From Fidelibacterota bacterium (GTDB lineage Bacteria; Fidelibacterota; Marinisomatia; SCGC-AAA003-L08; D37C17): DNA of 64,000 bases. The stretch's first letter is position 1. Every line of letters begins with the position of its first letter. Both the position numbers and the translations under genes were made by a program. The notes under the pieces were generated by a model, which was not told where the DNA came from, ran no database searches, and saw nothing but the letters and a program-made list of their open reading frames with translations. The stretch covers positions 1 to 64,000 of the forward strand of contig JASMKZ010000001.1 of NCBI GenBank assembly GCA_030748955.1, given 5' to 3'. This document shows, in pieces, positions 42,440 to 51,848 of this stretch.

Positions 42440-44640
42440 GGACACATTCTAGCATCCTGCTCACCTAAATACCGCTCTACACAGTCTGGATAGGGCGGAC
42501 AAATTTTGTTTTGGGAAATATTAAATATTTTTAATTCAGGCAACATTTCACAAATACTTTCAGGTATGGTTGTTAACTCATTAACCCCCAAATACAAATA
42601 ATACAAGCGCATATTTTTCCATTTTTGAACCCCAATTTCAAGTGGCTGTCTCCCATCTAAACTTTTGTTTTGTGATATAAAATCATTAAGAATGGAGATG
42701 TCTTTTTCAAAATAACATTCACCATCAATATCAAAATAACCATAGGGACAAAAACTTTTTTCGCAATTGACAGTATTCTGAGCTCCAATATAATCAAAAC
42801 ATTGCAAATATGGAGGACAGAGCAAATTATTTGTCACTTGAAAGCTCTGTAAATTTGGATATATTAAGCAAAAATTTTCTGGGAGTGCTTCTAGATTATT
42901 ATTATTCAAATTTAAATACTCAAGCCGGTATAGTTTATTAATACTTTCGGGCACATTAGTAATACCAATTCCATCCAAACTTAATTGTTGAAGGCGATTA
43001 TTTTTCCAAACCTGATATCCGATTAATAGTGGATGATATCCGGTAATTACCTCATTGGTTCTTGTAAAATCAATGAGAACTTGTAAATCATCATAGTAAT
43101 AACATCGACAATCAAAAATAACATGACCTTCGGGGCAGGCAAAAGTAGGAGCACAATCATCAATATTTTGAAACTCCACATTTTCAACCTGGCTTTCGGG
43201 GTAGGTAAAAACGGGGGTACAATCATCAATATTTTGAAAGCCCACATTTTCAATGCATGATGGGTAGGGTGGACAAATAAAATTATTTGTCATATCAAAT
43301 GCAGATAATTTTGAATGAACATCACAAATACTTTCCGGCATTTCAGTCAATTGATTGCCAGCCAAAATCAGTCGATTCAATTTTCCGCCAATCCAATTTT
43401 GCATTCCACCAGTATCACCAATTTCAAGCGGAGACCACCCCTGCAATGACGGATTATTATCAATAATATCTTGCAGAATTTTTAGATGCTCCGTAAAATA
43501 ACATTCTCCATCAATTTCTGAATAATTATCTGGACAAAGATATTCACAATCATCAATATTTTGAAAGCCCACATTTTCAATGCATGATGGGTAGGGAATA
43601 CAAATAGCGTTATTGCTGAGGTCAAGCATTGAAAGGTTCGAGTACACATCACAAATATTTATGGGAATATTGGTTAAGTTCAATGAGGATAGATCAAGTG
43701 AAACAAGCCTCATATTTTTCCATTCTTGCTTGCCGATTTCAAGAGGATCCATCCCCTTTATGCTTTCATTATTATCTATAAAACCTTGTAAAATATTAAT
43801 ATAATTATGAAATTTTTCTAAATGTAATTCTGACGAGCTATTATGAAAAAAAATGAGTTCACTATTATCGGAAACCTCACTAGAAGAAATATTGGTGTTA
43901 TTTAGCGTCGCATCGTCACAAGCCTGAGTATTCTGATATCCAATATATTCGAAACAATGAGGATAGGGAGGGCATATGAAATTATTTGATACATCAAAGT
44001 ATTGTAGTGTTGGATACACATCACACAAATTTTCCGGGAGAATAGTAAGATTATTATTTATAAGATTTAAATGAGACAACATTCCATTATTCCAGTGCTG
44101 GAAGCCAATATCTTTACCGAGCTCTAAAGGAGCTGATCCCTGTAATGCAGCATTGGTATCGATTATAGATTGGAGAATTTGTAAATGATTATTATAATAA
44201 CATTCCCCCTGAATTTCTGTATAATCTTCTGGACAATTAAATGATTCACAATCATTCGTTTCCTGTTTACCTATATAATCAAAACAATAGGGATATGGAG
44301 GACATATCTTATTATCAGAAAGATTAAGCTGAGAATAATAGGGATAAATACTACATACTCCTTCGGGGAGAGTAGAAATATTATTTTTTTCTAAATCGAG
44401 ACGGATAAGGTCTTTTAAAAGTCCTATACTATCCGGAATGGCAGAAATATTTTGATTTCCAAGATAAAGGTATGTGAGGCGGCTATCTGTCCACTCCTGA
44501 TGTCCTATATTGAGGATATCGGTGTTTTTCAGATTTTTATTAATATCAATGAAATCCTGTAAAACATCTATATGTTGCTTAAAATAACATCCTCCATCAA
44601 TTTCAATAAAATTACTTGGGCAATCCGCACTGTACGCAAA
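42436..44640 (-). repeat. six tandem ~105-115-aa LRR/Cys modules (coding repeat array)
   Basis: module boundaries at CPSNF, CPEDY, (NSSSELHLEKF), CPDNY, CPEGH, CPYGY; 51-bp exact repeats at 43219..43269 and 43546..43596, 327 bp (109 codons) apart. Confidence 0.85.
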
Positions 44641-44691
44641 ATTATATAGAAACCATACGAGAAATAGATTTTTTAAAGCCATAGTAAGCAT
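42436..44691 (-). CDS. secreted modular leucine-rich-repeat / Cys-capped repeat protein
   Basis: signal peptide (MALKNLFLVWFLYNFAYSA); six consecutive modules 'CPxxYxEIDGECYFxxHLxILQxIIDxNxSLxGxxPLEIGxQxWxNxRLxxLxLxxNxLTxIPESICDV..FDxxNNxICPPYPxCxExxGxQNxxxC'. Confidence 0.88.
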   Translation of the reverse strand: MLTMALKNLFLVWFLYNFAYSADCPSNFIEIDGGCYFKQHIDVLQDFIDINKNLKNTDILNIGHQEWTDSRLTYLYLGNQNISAIPDSIGLLKDLIRLDLEKNNISTLPEGVCSIYPYYSQLNLSDNKICPPYPYCFDYIGKQETNDCESFNCPEDYTEIQGECYYNNHLQILQSIIDTNAALQGSAPLELGKDIGFQHWNNGMLSHLNLINNNLTILPENLCDVYPTLQYFDVSNNFICPPYPHCFEYIGYQNTQACDDATLNNTNISSSEVSDNSELIFFHNSSSELHLEKFHNYINILQGFIDNNESIKGMDPLEIGKQEWKNMRLVSLDLSSLNLTNIPINICDVYSNLSMLDLSNNAICIPYPSCIENVGFQNIDDCEYLCPDNYSEIDGECYFTEHLKILQDIIDNNPSLQGWSPLEIGDTGGMQNWIGGKLNRLILAGNQLTEMPESICDVHSKLSAFDMTNNFICPPYPSCIENVGFQNIDDCTPVFTYPESQVENVEFQNIDDCAPTFACPEGHVIFDCRCYYYDDLQVLIDFTRTNEVITGYHPLLIGYQVWKNNRLQQLSLDGIGITNVPESINKLYRLEYLNLNNNNLEALPENFCLIYPNLQSFQVTNNLLCPPYLQCFDYIGAQNTVNCEKSFCPYGYFDIDGECYFEKDISILNDFISQNKSLDGRQPLEIGVQKWKNMRLYYLYLGVNELTTIPESICEMLPELKIFNISQNKICPPYPDCVERYLGEQDARMCP

Positions 44692-44862
44692 ATAATTTAC
44701 AATTAATGTATGAGATGATGGAAAATATAGAAGTGTTTTTTTCAAAAGCTACCATTTTCATAAATTCACCATTTGTAACAGTATATTACAGAAAACAGAA
44801 AATAGAAGGATTTATTAGAGGAGTATTGTTAACTTCTTTTCTAAATTATGGAGGAAATTGGT

Positions 44863-46461
44863 ATGAAAACAGGAAAAGCGATTATTACGGCAATAATCTT
44901 ATTGTATACTTCTCTTATTGTTGCAGAAGAATATACTCCTGAACAGAAGCAGGCGCTGGGTCAAAAAGCCCTTCATGAAATGATGCAGAAAATATTTTCT
45001 GAAGCCATGGCGGCAAAGCGCGCTTTTTTAGAGAGCAACCAAAGAGAGATTCCCTTATCGAATTTTGCCACCACTGCCCCGCGTTCTGAATTTATTGTAA
45101 ATGCCGATATATCAGAGGAATTGGCCGCTGGAACACAATCATCAACGGTATATGTTTCTACTGATGGTCAACTTACATGGCAATCAGCTCCTGCTATCCC
45201 CTTGGGAACAGCAGGATATGAAACAACATGGGGCGGTATTATTACCACCAATGATGGTAGCTCAGCGCATTCTTACTTGTCGGGACTTGTAGATTCCGAA
45301 GCTCTAGGAGAGGGCTTTGGAACGATAATTGTTTCTGGCACTCCTCATAACATTGACGGCAACTGGCCTCCAGGAAGCAACTTGTATGCCCACATGGTAG
45401 ATGAACCCTCTGGAGATGCTTCTTCAAATTATGATATTACTGCAGTTCAAGGCACTTACAAGGGTAATGATGCGGTAGATGGGGAGGGTAACGAATATAT
45501 AGATGTGGAAAGATTTTATATGAACCTTTCACTTAATGGCGGCTGCTGCGATGAAGGCGGACTTTTTGGCCCTTGGTATTTATATGGTGTGGGGATTGTC
45601 AACCCCGAAGCCGAGGAAGCTGTGGCCTATGCTATAGGGTATGGTGATGGCGGTTTTGGCCAGCTAACCCCCGGTCTTTTAAAATTAACCGGCGATCTAT
45701 CTACAGGCGACATTGGCAGTTTTGATTATATAACTACCAACATTTCCTATAGTACCAGCGGAAATGATATGCAGGCTACAGCGCTCATGAGCTATATAAT
45801 AAATGACAGCCAGTGGGGCACCTGGCCCAATTCTTATAATGGTTTTATTGTTCTGGGCGTAACTGTAGAAGCTTCTCTTGATGGCTTAGATGTAGCGGCC
45901 GAAGTTTTAGACCAAACTAACCCCGGTCTTATGATTTGTACGACTACTTCTCAAGAAGGCAACATTCCACTTTCTCTTAGTAACCCTGAATTTGATAGTG
46001 AAACCAATACGCTATCGGTTTCTTATTCTGATGGTGATGGCAACCTGCCATGGTTTAAATCTGCCCAGATTTGTGATTCTGGTACAGATAACTGTTTTTT
46101 CCAAATGGACATGATTCCTGATGGCCATACCTATGAAGATGGCGTCCGATTTTCTGCGTCATTTGACAGTGGAGATGTTTCCAATGGAGATTATGACGCT
46201 CATTTCTGGTTTGCCGATGATGATATTGAAAACTATCCAAGCGCACAAATAAACTTGCCTATTACTGTTGGAAGCGGCGGTGGCGGCTGTGCCTTAGAAG
46301 GTGATTTAAATGCTGACGGTATACCAAATGTGCTTGATATTGTGTTACTGGTAAACTTGGTTCTCGGCGGTAATGAGCCTGGTGACTGTTCTGATGTAAA
46401 CGGGGACGGCATATTAAATGTGCTGGATATTGTACTGCTTGTGAATATTGTTCTAGGCTGA
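44863..46461 (+). CDS. secreted protein with C-terminal dockerin type I-like repeats
   Basis: signal peptide; C-terminus 'GDLNADGIPNVLDIVLLVNLVLGG...SDVNGDGILNVLDIVLLVNIVLG'. Confidence 0.88.
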   Translation: MKTGKAIITAIILLYTSLIVAEEYTPEQKQALGQKALHEMMQKIFSEAMAAKRAFLESNQREIPLSNFATTAPRSEFIVNADISEELAAGTQSSTVYVSTDGQLTWQSAPAIPLGTAGYETTWGGIITTNDGSSAHSYLSGLVDSEALGEGFGTIIVSGTPHNIDGNWPPGSNLYAHMVDEPSGDASSNYDITAVQGTYKGNDAVDGEGNEYIDVERFYMNLSLNGGCCDEGGLFGPWYLYGVGIVNPEAEEAVAYAIGYGDGGFGQLTPGLLKLTGDLSTGDIGSFDYITTNISYSTSGNDMQATALMSYIINDSQWGTWPNSYNGFIVLGVTVEASLDGLDVAAEVLDQTNPGLMICTTTSQEGNIPLSLSNPEFDSETNTLSVSYSDGDGNLPWFKSAQICDSGTDNCFFQMDMIPDGHTYEDGVRFSASFDSGDVSNGDYDAHFWFADDDIENYPSAQINLPITVGSGGGGCALEGDLNADGIPNVLDIVLLVNLVLGGNEPGDCSDVNGDGILNVLDIVLLVNIVLG

Positions 46462-46492
46462 TACTTATTTAAGATATAATATTATTTTATAT

Positions 46493-46517
46493 AAGCCCCT
46501 GTTAAATGCAGGGGCTT
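46493..46517 (+). terminator. intrinsic terminator-like hairpin downstream of the dockerin gene
   Basis: perfect 9-bp stem aagcccctg/caggggctt with loop ttaaatg, followed by T-rich 'cttattttat'. Confidence 0.8.
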
Positions 46518-46589
46518 CTTATTTTATATAATATTTTCTTAAACAATAAGAACCCCATATATTATACTCTCAATATATAAAGGACTCAT

Positions 46590-47309
46590 ATGAATTACAC
46601 TTCTACTAAAAGCAATCAAGCCTTAATGGCCCAAGCCCTTAAATCTCTAACGGGGAAATGGGGTATAGCAATCGGCGCATGGCTCGTATTTTTTATTTTG
46701 ACTGATTTTCAAGTGGGCTGGGAATGGCAGGGGGATGATGGTGGAGACTATAAAATTGGTTTGAAAATAATTGGCTTATTAATTGGCGGTCCATTAGCTC
46801 TTGGGTATACAACGTTAATATTACTTATTTCAAGAAATCAAAAGCCAGATTTTGCAATTTTGTTCAGCGGATTTAAACGCTTTGGTATTTCTTTGGCGGC
46901 ATATTTATTAATGGCTATATTCATCATACTTTGGTTTCTTTTATTAATTATTCCTGGAATCATTGCATGCCTGCGATATTCGCAGACTTGGTATATTTTA
47001 TCAGAAGATGAAAATATTGGACCATTAGAGGCTATTACAAAAAGTAAAGAAATGATGGTTGGCAATAAATGGAAATTATTTTGTCTCTATTTCCGATTCA
47101 CCGGATGGTTTATTTTATGTATTGTTACTCTTGGATTCGCGGGATTATATGTGGGGCCCTATTTAAGTCAGAGTTGTGCCAATTTTTATAATGACTTAAT
47201 AAATGATAATCTTATAGAAAAAACAGATCCCGATGAAAAAAACCAGGAAACGAATGAAGATAAACTAACAGAATCTCATGAACCTGAAGAAGAAGAGACA
47301 GGAGCTTAA
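46590..47309 (+). CDS. multi-pass membrane protein (DUF975-like)
   Basis: hydrophobic segments, 'IIPGIIACLRYSQTWYILSEDENIGPLEAITKSKEMMVGNKWKLF'. Confidence 0.7.
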   Translation: MNYTSTKSNQALMAQALKSLTGKWGIAIGAWLVFFILTDFQVGWEWQGDDGGDYKIGLKIIGLLIGGPLALGYTTLILLISRNQKPDFAILFSGFKRFGISLAAYLLMAIFIILWFLLLIIPGIIACLRYSQTWYILSEDENIGPLEAITKSKEMMVGNKWKLFCLYFRFTGWFILCIVTLGFAGLYVGPYLSQSCANFYNDLINDNLIEKTDPDEKNQETNEDKLTESHEPEEEETGA

Positions 47310-48373
47310 TTTACTATTTTATGAAAAGCCTCTAATGTTTTTTCTATATCATCTCCGGTAATACCATAATGCGTTACCAATCTAAAGCGGTCAGGACTGC
47401 TTTCAATAAAGCGAATATTATCTAGGGCGATTTGAAAGGGATAGACTGTAATATTTTTAGTTTGGCGGGCTAGCTGTTCACATCGTTTGGCGCCTTTTTC
47501 TATATCAAAGTAAAGTATATTACTTTTAATACTTTCCCTATCAATTGATAAACCTTCAATTTCACCAATCCCTTCGGCAAGGCGCCTAGTATTTTTATGA
47601 TCTTCCTTTATCTGATCTAACATATTATCTAATGAATACATACCGGCAGATGCTATGATTCCCGCCTGTCGCATACCTCCACCTAGCGCCTTTCGAGTTC
47701 GTCTGGCATGATAGATAAATTTTTCACTACCACAAATTACAGATCCAATTGGGGCTGCAAGTCCTTTTGATAAACAAAAAGTTACAGAATCAGCATCTTT
47801 GACAAGCTCACGGACACCAACACTAAGGGCAACGGCAGCATTAAATATTCTAGCCCCATCAATATGCAGTTTCATATCATTATCACGGGCAATTTGAGCC
47901 ACATCCTTAATATAGTCTGTCGAAATGGGCGATCCATTACAGAGATTGTGGGTATTTTCCAGCGTGATGGCAGATGTTTTTGGAAAGTGATCATTATCCA
48001 TGCGGATAGCAGATTTTATTTCATCAATATCAATAGTACCATCTATTTGATTTGTTAGCTGTCTTGAATGGATCCCGCCAAATGCAGAGATGCCGCCAGC
48101 TTCATAAACAAAGGTATGGGCCTTATGGCCCAATATAATTTCACTGCCCCTTGGGCAATGAACTAAGATAGATGCCAAATTTCCCATAGTTCCGCTGGGA
48201 ACCAACAATCCCCCCTCTTTTCCCATAATTAAAGCAGCTTTTTGTTCTAGTTTATTGACACAGGGATCTTCCGCAAATACATCGTCACCCAGCTTGGCGC
48301 TTGCTATAGCTTTACGCATTTCATCTGATGGAAGAGTAACCGTATCACTTCTAAGATCAATTATATTATTCAA
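47306..48373 (-). CDS. ltaE: low-specificity L-threonine aldolase
   Basis: 'DLRSDTVTLPSDEMRKAIASAKLGDDVFAEDP', 'LHIDGARIFNAAVALSV', 'SKGLAAPIGSVICG'. Confidence 0.93.
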   Translation of the reverse strand: MNNIIDLRSDTVTLPSDEMRKAIASAKLGDDVFAEDPCVNKLEQKAALIMGKEGGLLVPSGTMGNLASILVHCPRGSEIILGHKAHTFVYEAGGISAFGGIHSRQLTNQIDGTIDIDEIKSAIRMDNDHFPKTSAITLENTHNLCNGSPISTDYIKDVAQIARDNDMKLHIDGARIFNAAVALSVGVRELVKDADSVTFCLSKGLAAPIGSVICGSEKFIYHARRTRKALGGGMRQAGIIASAGMYSLDNMLDQIKEDHKNTRRLAEGIGEIEGLSIDRESIKSNILYFDIEKGAKRCEQLARQTKNITVYPFQIALDNIRFIESSPDRFRLVTHYGITGDDIEKTLEAFHKIVN

Positions 48374-48448
48374 TTTATATTTTCCTATAATTCATACAAG
48401 TTTCAATTTAATCCACATTTATGCCAAAGCATAATCCTAAATTTAAAC

Positions 48449-50002
48449 ATGGGTTATAAAATAAATTTAGTAAATGGTAATATTATTACGCTGGACGAAT
48501 CATGCCCAAGGGCGGATACTATTTCTTTGGAAAATGGCAAGATTGCCGGTATAAATGCTATAGATCATAACCATAAAAGCATAGATCTTCAAGGTGCCAC
48601 AGTTATTCCCGGATTTACCGACTCTCACTTTCATCTCACCAATTTAGGGAAACAGCTGGACACGCTTCAACTGAAAGACTGCAGATCACCCAATGAAGTT
48701 GCTGAAAAAGTATTAAAGAAAAGTGCAAAGATGAGCCATAATGATTGGATAATAGGATTTGGCTGGGATCATAACAAATGGCACAAGCCCAAATTTCCCA
48801 AAGCAGATATTCTAAACTCACTGCCAATTTCCCAGCCAATAATGTTAAATAGAATTGATGGTCATTCAGCCTGGGTGAATCAAAAAGCTATGGAACTCTC
48901 GGGGCTGGATGTAACACCCACTCCCCCAGATGGAGGAGATATAATTAATGACTGCATTCTCATTGATAATGCAATGAATCCGGTTCAATTTGTCATGCCC
49001 AAACCAGATGAAACCATAGTTGAAAAGTGGATAAAATTAGCCTTAGAGATTATTATTACTAGAGGAATTACTAATATCCATGATGCTTGGCAAGACCCAA
49101 TAACCGTGAAAGTATTACAGCAATTATCAGAAACAGGAAAACTTCCCATACGCATTTATGGTATGTTGGGCAGCAGCCACCCCAAACTCTTGAAGCATTT
49201 TTTTAAAGAGGGCATTTCCCGTTCAGAAAAATATACCATTCGATCTGTAAAAGCATTTATTGATGGCGCTCTGGGGAGTCGTGGGGCAGCTTTATTGGAA
49301 CCCTATTGTGATGACATCAATAATTGTGGTCTAATTTTAATTTCAGATAAAGACTTTAAAAAACTGGCACAAAAATGTCAGGATGCGGGTTTTCAACTTT
49401 GCACTCATGCCATTGGTGATCGTGGGAATAAAATGGTTTTAGATATTTATTCAGAGTTTACCAAAACATTAAAAAACCATCGCTGGCGGATTGAACATGC
49501 CCAAATGATATGTGATGAAGACATCCCACAATTTGCAAGAGCTGGTATTGTACCATCTATGCAGCCAAGTCATTGTACAAGCGATATGCCATGGCTACAT
49601 GATAGGCTGGGCTCAAATCGATTACATCGAATATCACGTTGGCAGTCATTCATTGATGCTGGATGTAAAATACCCGGGGGATCTGATTGTCCTATTGAAG
49701 AGGGCAATCCAATATTCGAATATTACGCTGCCGTTACTCGGAAAAATCATAATGGTACGCCAAATGATGGTTGGCAGAAACAGGAGGCTGTGAGCAGAAT
49801 AGATGCCCTAAAAATGTTTACTACTTGGGCTGCCTATGGCGAATTTGCAGAACATAAACGAGGGAAAATACGGCCAGGGTTTGATGCAGATTTAACGTTT
49901 CTAAATCAGGATATAACGGAATGTCCGGAAAAAGAAATTTTAAAAACAGAAGTGCTGGGAACTATGGTTGCAGGGGAATTTATATTTAATAAATTAAATT
50001 AA
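48449..50002 (+). CDS. amidohydrolase family protein (YtcJ-like)
   Basis: 'VIPGFTDSHFHLTNLGKQLD', 'VKAFIDGALGSRGAALLEPY', 'GSDCPIEEGNP'. Confidence 0.9.
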   Translation: MGYKINLVNGNIITLDESCPRADTISLENGKIAGINAIDHNHKSIDLQGATVIPGFTDSHFHLTNLGKQLDTLQLKDCRSPNEVAEKVLKKSAKMSHNDWIIGFGWDHNKWHKPKFPKADILNSLPISQPIMLNRIDGHSAWVNQKAMELSGLDVTPTPPDGGDIINDCILIDNAMNPVQFVMPKPDETIVEKWIKLALEIIITRGITNIHDAWQDPITVKVLQQLSETGKLPIRIYGMLGSSHPKLLKHFFKEGISRSEKYTIRSVKAFIDGALGSRGAALLEPYCDDINNCGLILISDKDFKKLAQKCQDAGFQLCTHAIGDRGNKMVLDIYSEFTKTLKNHRWRIEHAQMICDEDIPQFARAGIVPSMQPSHCTSDMPWLHDRLGSNRLHRISRWQSFIDAGCKIPGGSDCPIEEGNPIFEYYAAVTRKNHNGTPNDGWQKQEAVSRIDALKMFTTWAAYGEFAEHKRGKIRPGFDADLTFLNQDITECPEKEILKTEVLGTMVAGEFIFNKLN

Positions 50003-50886
50003 AGTTCATTAGTAAGACAGTGGACAGAACCTCCACTCAAATGAAACTGAGTAAGAGACACAACAGAATGGGTAATATTATGTTCTGTTAAGGCAGTCCT
50101 TACGGTTTCAGAGTTAAATTCTGCCGCTCCAATTAATTGACCTGGCAATGGCAGACAGTTCACGGCAAAACTCCCCAATTTACCTGTAGTGCCAATGGCT
50201 TCTTCTGGTGGAATCTCCAATATGGGAATATTTCGATGATGCATCATTTTTATTAACTGATCCACAGAGTCCTTTTCTAATAAGGCAGTACATACAATCA
50301 GTAAACAAAGCTCATTATCTAAATTAAATACGGGCGTACAAAGGGTGTCCAAATGAAAGGAGTCAGATCGTAAAATCAGCAGCTCTTCCACACCTAACAG
50401 TTCAGCAGTCTTTTCGTTCCCCTTACGGCTATTTCGAGATTCTCCTGCAAATAATATATTTTCATTAGAACAATAATAGAACTCTCCTCCTTCTATAAAA
50501 TGATTATCATCATGGGGAAGTGTATGAACTTTAACATCTTGACCCATTAACCATTCTTCAATTATTTTTTCTTCAGCCTGACGCTCTTTTTCCCTAAATC
50601 GGGCAACGACAACATCACCTTTTTGATTGCTCACATATAAATCTCGTACAAACACAAAATCATGTTTCCATTTTTTTGAATTCATACCATCCAACCTTAA
50701 AGGAAAGGGAATAACATCTAAGGCAAAAGATGTTTCGGTAAGCATTTGAGAAAGAGCCATCCACTCCCTTTCAAGCAATCCCTGATTTGGTTGGATGCCT
50801 AGAACCATGGCAGGGTTATCCTCATATTGAGGTGTACCATTACCCCACCAAGGGTTATTGGGTAATGATGATATAATAATTTTCAA
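49999..50886 (-). CDS. amidinotransferase/dimethylarginine dimethylaminohydrolase-like protein
   Basis: 'HDFVFVRDLYV', 'HFIEGGEFYYC', 'SFHLDTLCTPV', 'SGGSVHCLTNEL' guanidino-modifying enzyme motifs. Confidence 0.85.
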   Translation of the reverse strand: MKIIISSLPNNPWWGNGTPQYEDNPAMVLGIQPNQGLLEREWMALSQMLTETSFALDVIPFPLRLDGMNSKKWKHDFVFVRDLYVSNQKGDVVVARFREKERQAEEKIIEEWLMGQDVKVHTLPHDDNHFIEGGEFYYCSNENILFAGESRNSRKGNEKTAELLGVEELLILRSDSFHLDTLCTPVFNLDNELCLLIVCTALLEKDSVDQLIKMMHHRNIPILEIPPEEAIGTTGKLGSFAVNCLPLPGQLIGAAEFNSETVRTALTEHNITHSVVSLTQFHLSGGSVHCLTNEL

Positions 50887-50966
50887 AATGCTATTCTAAT
50901 GTAAAATATAGGGGTTATAATTTTCAATTCTTAGGGGTGTATTAAAAAGGGCAAATTAATAACTCA

Positions 50967-51809
50967 TTAAAACTCCAGCTCCACCATGTACCCTGTGTGC
51001 TTGCGCATATTTACTACTGTTCCATCATCAAAAATCAAGTACTGGCCCTTAACCCCCCATAGTCGGCCAGCAATTTCCCCTAATTTATCGAAGCTAAGAG
51101 ATTTCACTTTTTCTGGATATTCATTTACCGGGTAATTAATTTCAGTAATGTTATCTTCTTCACTTATATAATTCTGCAGATCCGAAGGGAGATGGGCTAT
51201 AATCTCCTTTTTTGCTATGGTTAAATCTACCCCTTCTATGAGCTGGTTTTTCAACATCCGCTGCCAATTGGTTCGATCAGATATATGTTTTTTCAAGGCA
51301 ACCTCTATGAGCCCTGCAGTATAACGGTTGGGAGTTTTCGCCAATTTAATTGCTTGCCAGGCGCCTTGATCAATCCAGCGAGCTGGTATTTGACCTGAGC
51401 GTGTTACTCCCACTTTTATACCACTGGAAATTGCCAAATATACAATGTGATCCTGTAGACAGTGATTCTCTGCCCATTCCATATCTCGGGCAATGCCATC
51501 TTGTGCCCGACAGAGTTCGGGCCTGAAAATACATTCAGATGTTTCCGGAGCATTGAGAAAACAGGGGTAACAAAATCCCTGGGCAAAAGATTTATTTGTT
51601 TTCCGTCCGCAGGCAACACAGTAAATTTCCTTCAGCCATTTGAAAGCAATGTACTTGCCAATAAGAGGGTTCATATATACCAGCTCATCACCAATTGGCA
51701 ATTCGTATTCTATGGGATTTACCAGTTTGGTTTCCATTTTTAAAAGAGTACCATTGTATCGCATAGTTAAAATTACAGGATATTTTATTAAAATAATTAA
51801 AAATTCCAT
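50967..51809 (-). CDS. DUF2797 family protein
   Basis: Cys-rich 'IYCVACGRKTNKSFAQGFCYPCF', 'IKVGVTRSGQIPARWIDQGAWQAIKLAKTPNRYTAGLIEVALK'; real start may be ATG internal (MRYNGT). Confidence 0.8.
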   Translation of the reverse strand: MEFLIILIKYPVILTMRYNGTLLKMETKLVNPIEYELPIGDELVYMNPLIGKYIAFKWLKEIYCVACGRKTNKSFAQGFCYPCFLNAPETSECIFRPELCRAQDGIARDMEWAENHCLQDHIVYLAISSGIKVGVTRSGQIPARWIDQGAWQAIKLAKTPNRYTAGLIEVALKKHISDRTNWQRMLKNQLIEGVDLTIAKKEIIAHLPSDLQNYISEEDNITEINYPVNEYPEKVKSLSFDKLGEIAGRLWGVKGQYLIFDDGTVVNMRKHTGYMVELEF

Positions 51810-51848
51810 TTGCTTTATACGTTATCGGTGGACGTAAGTTTTGTATAT

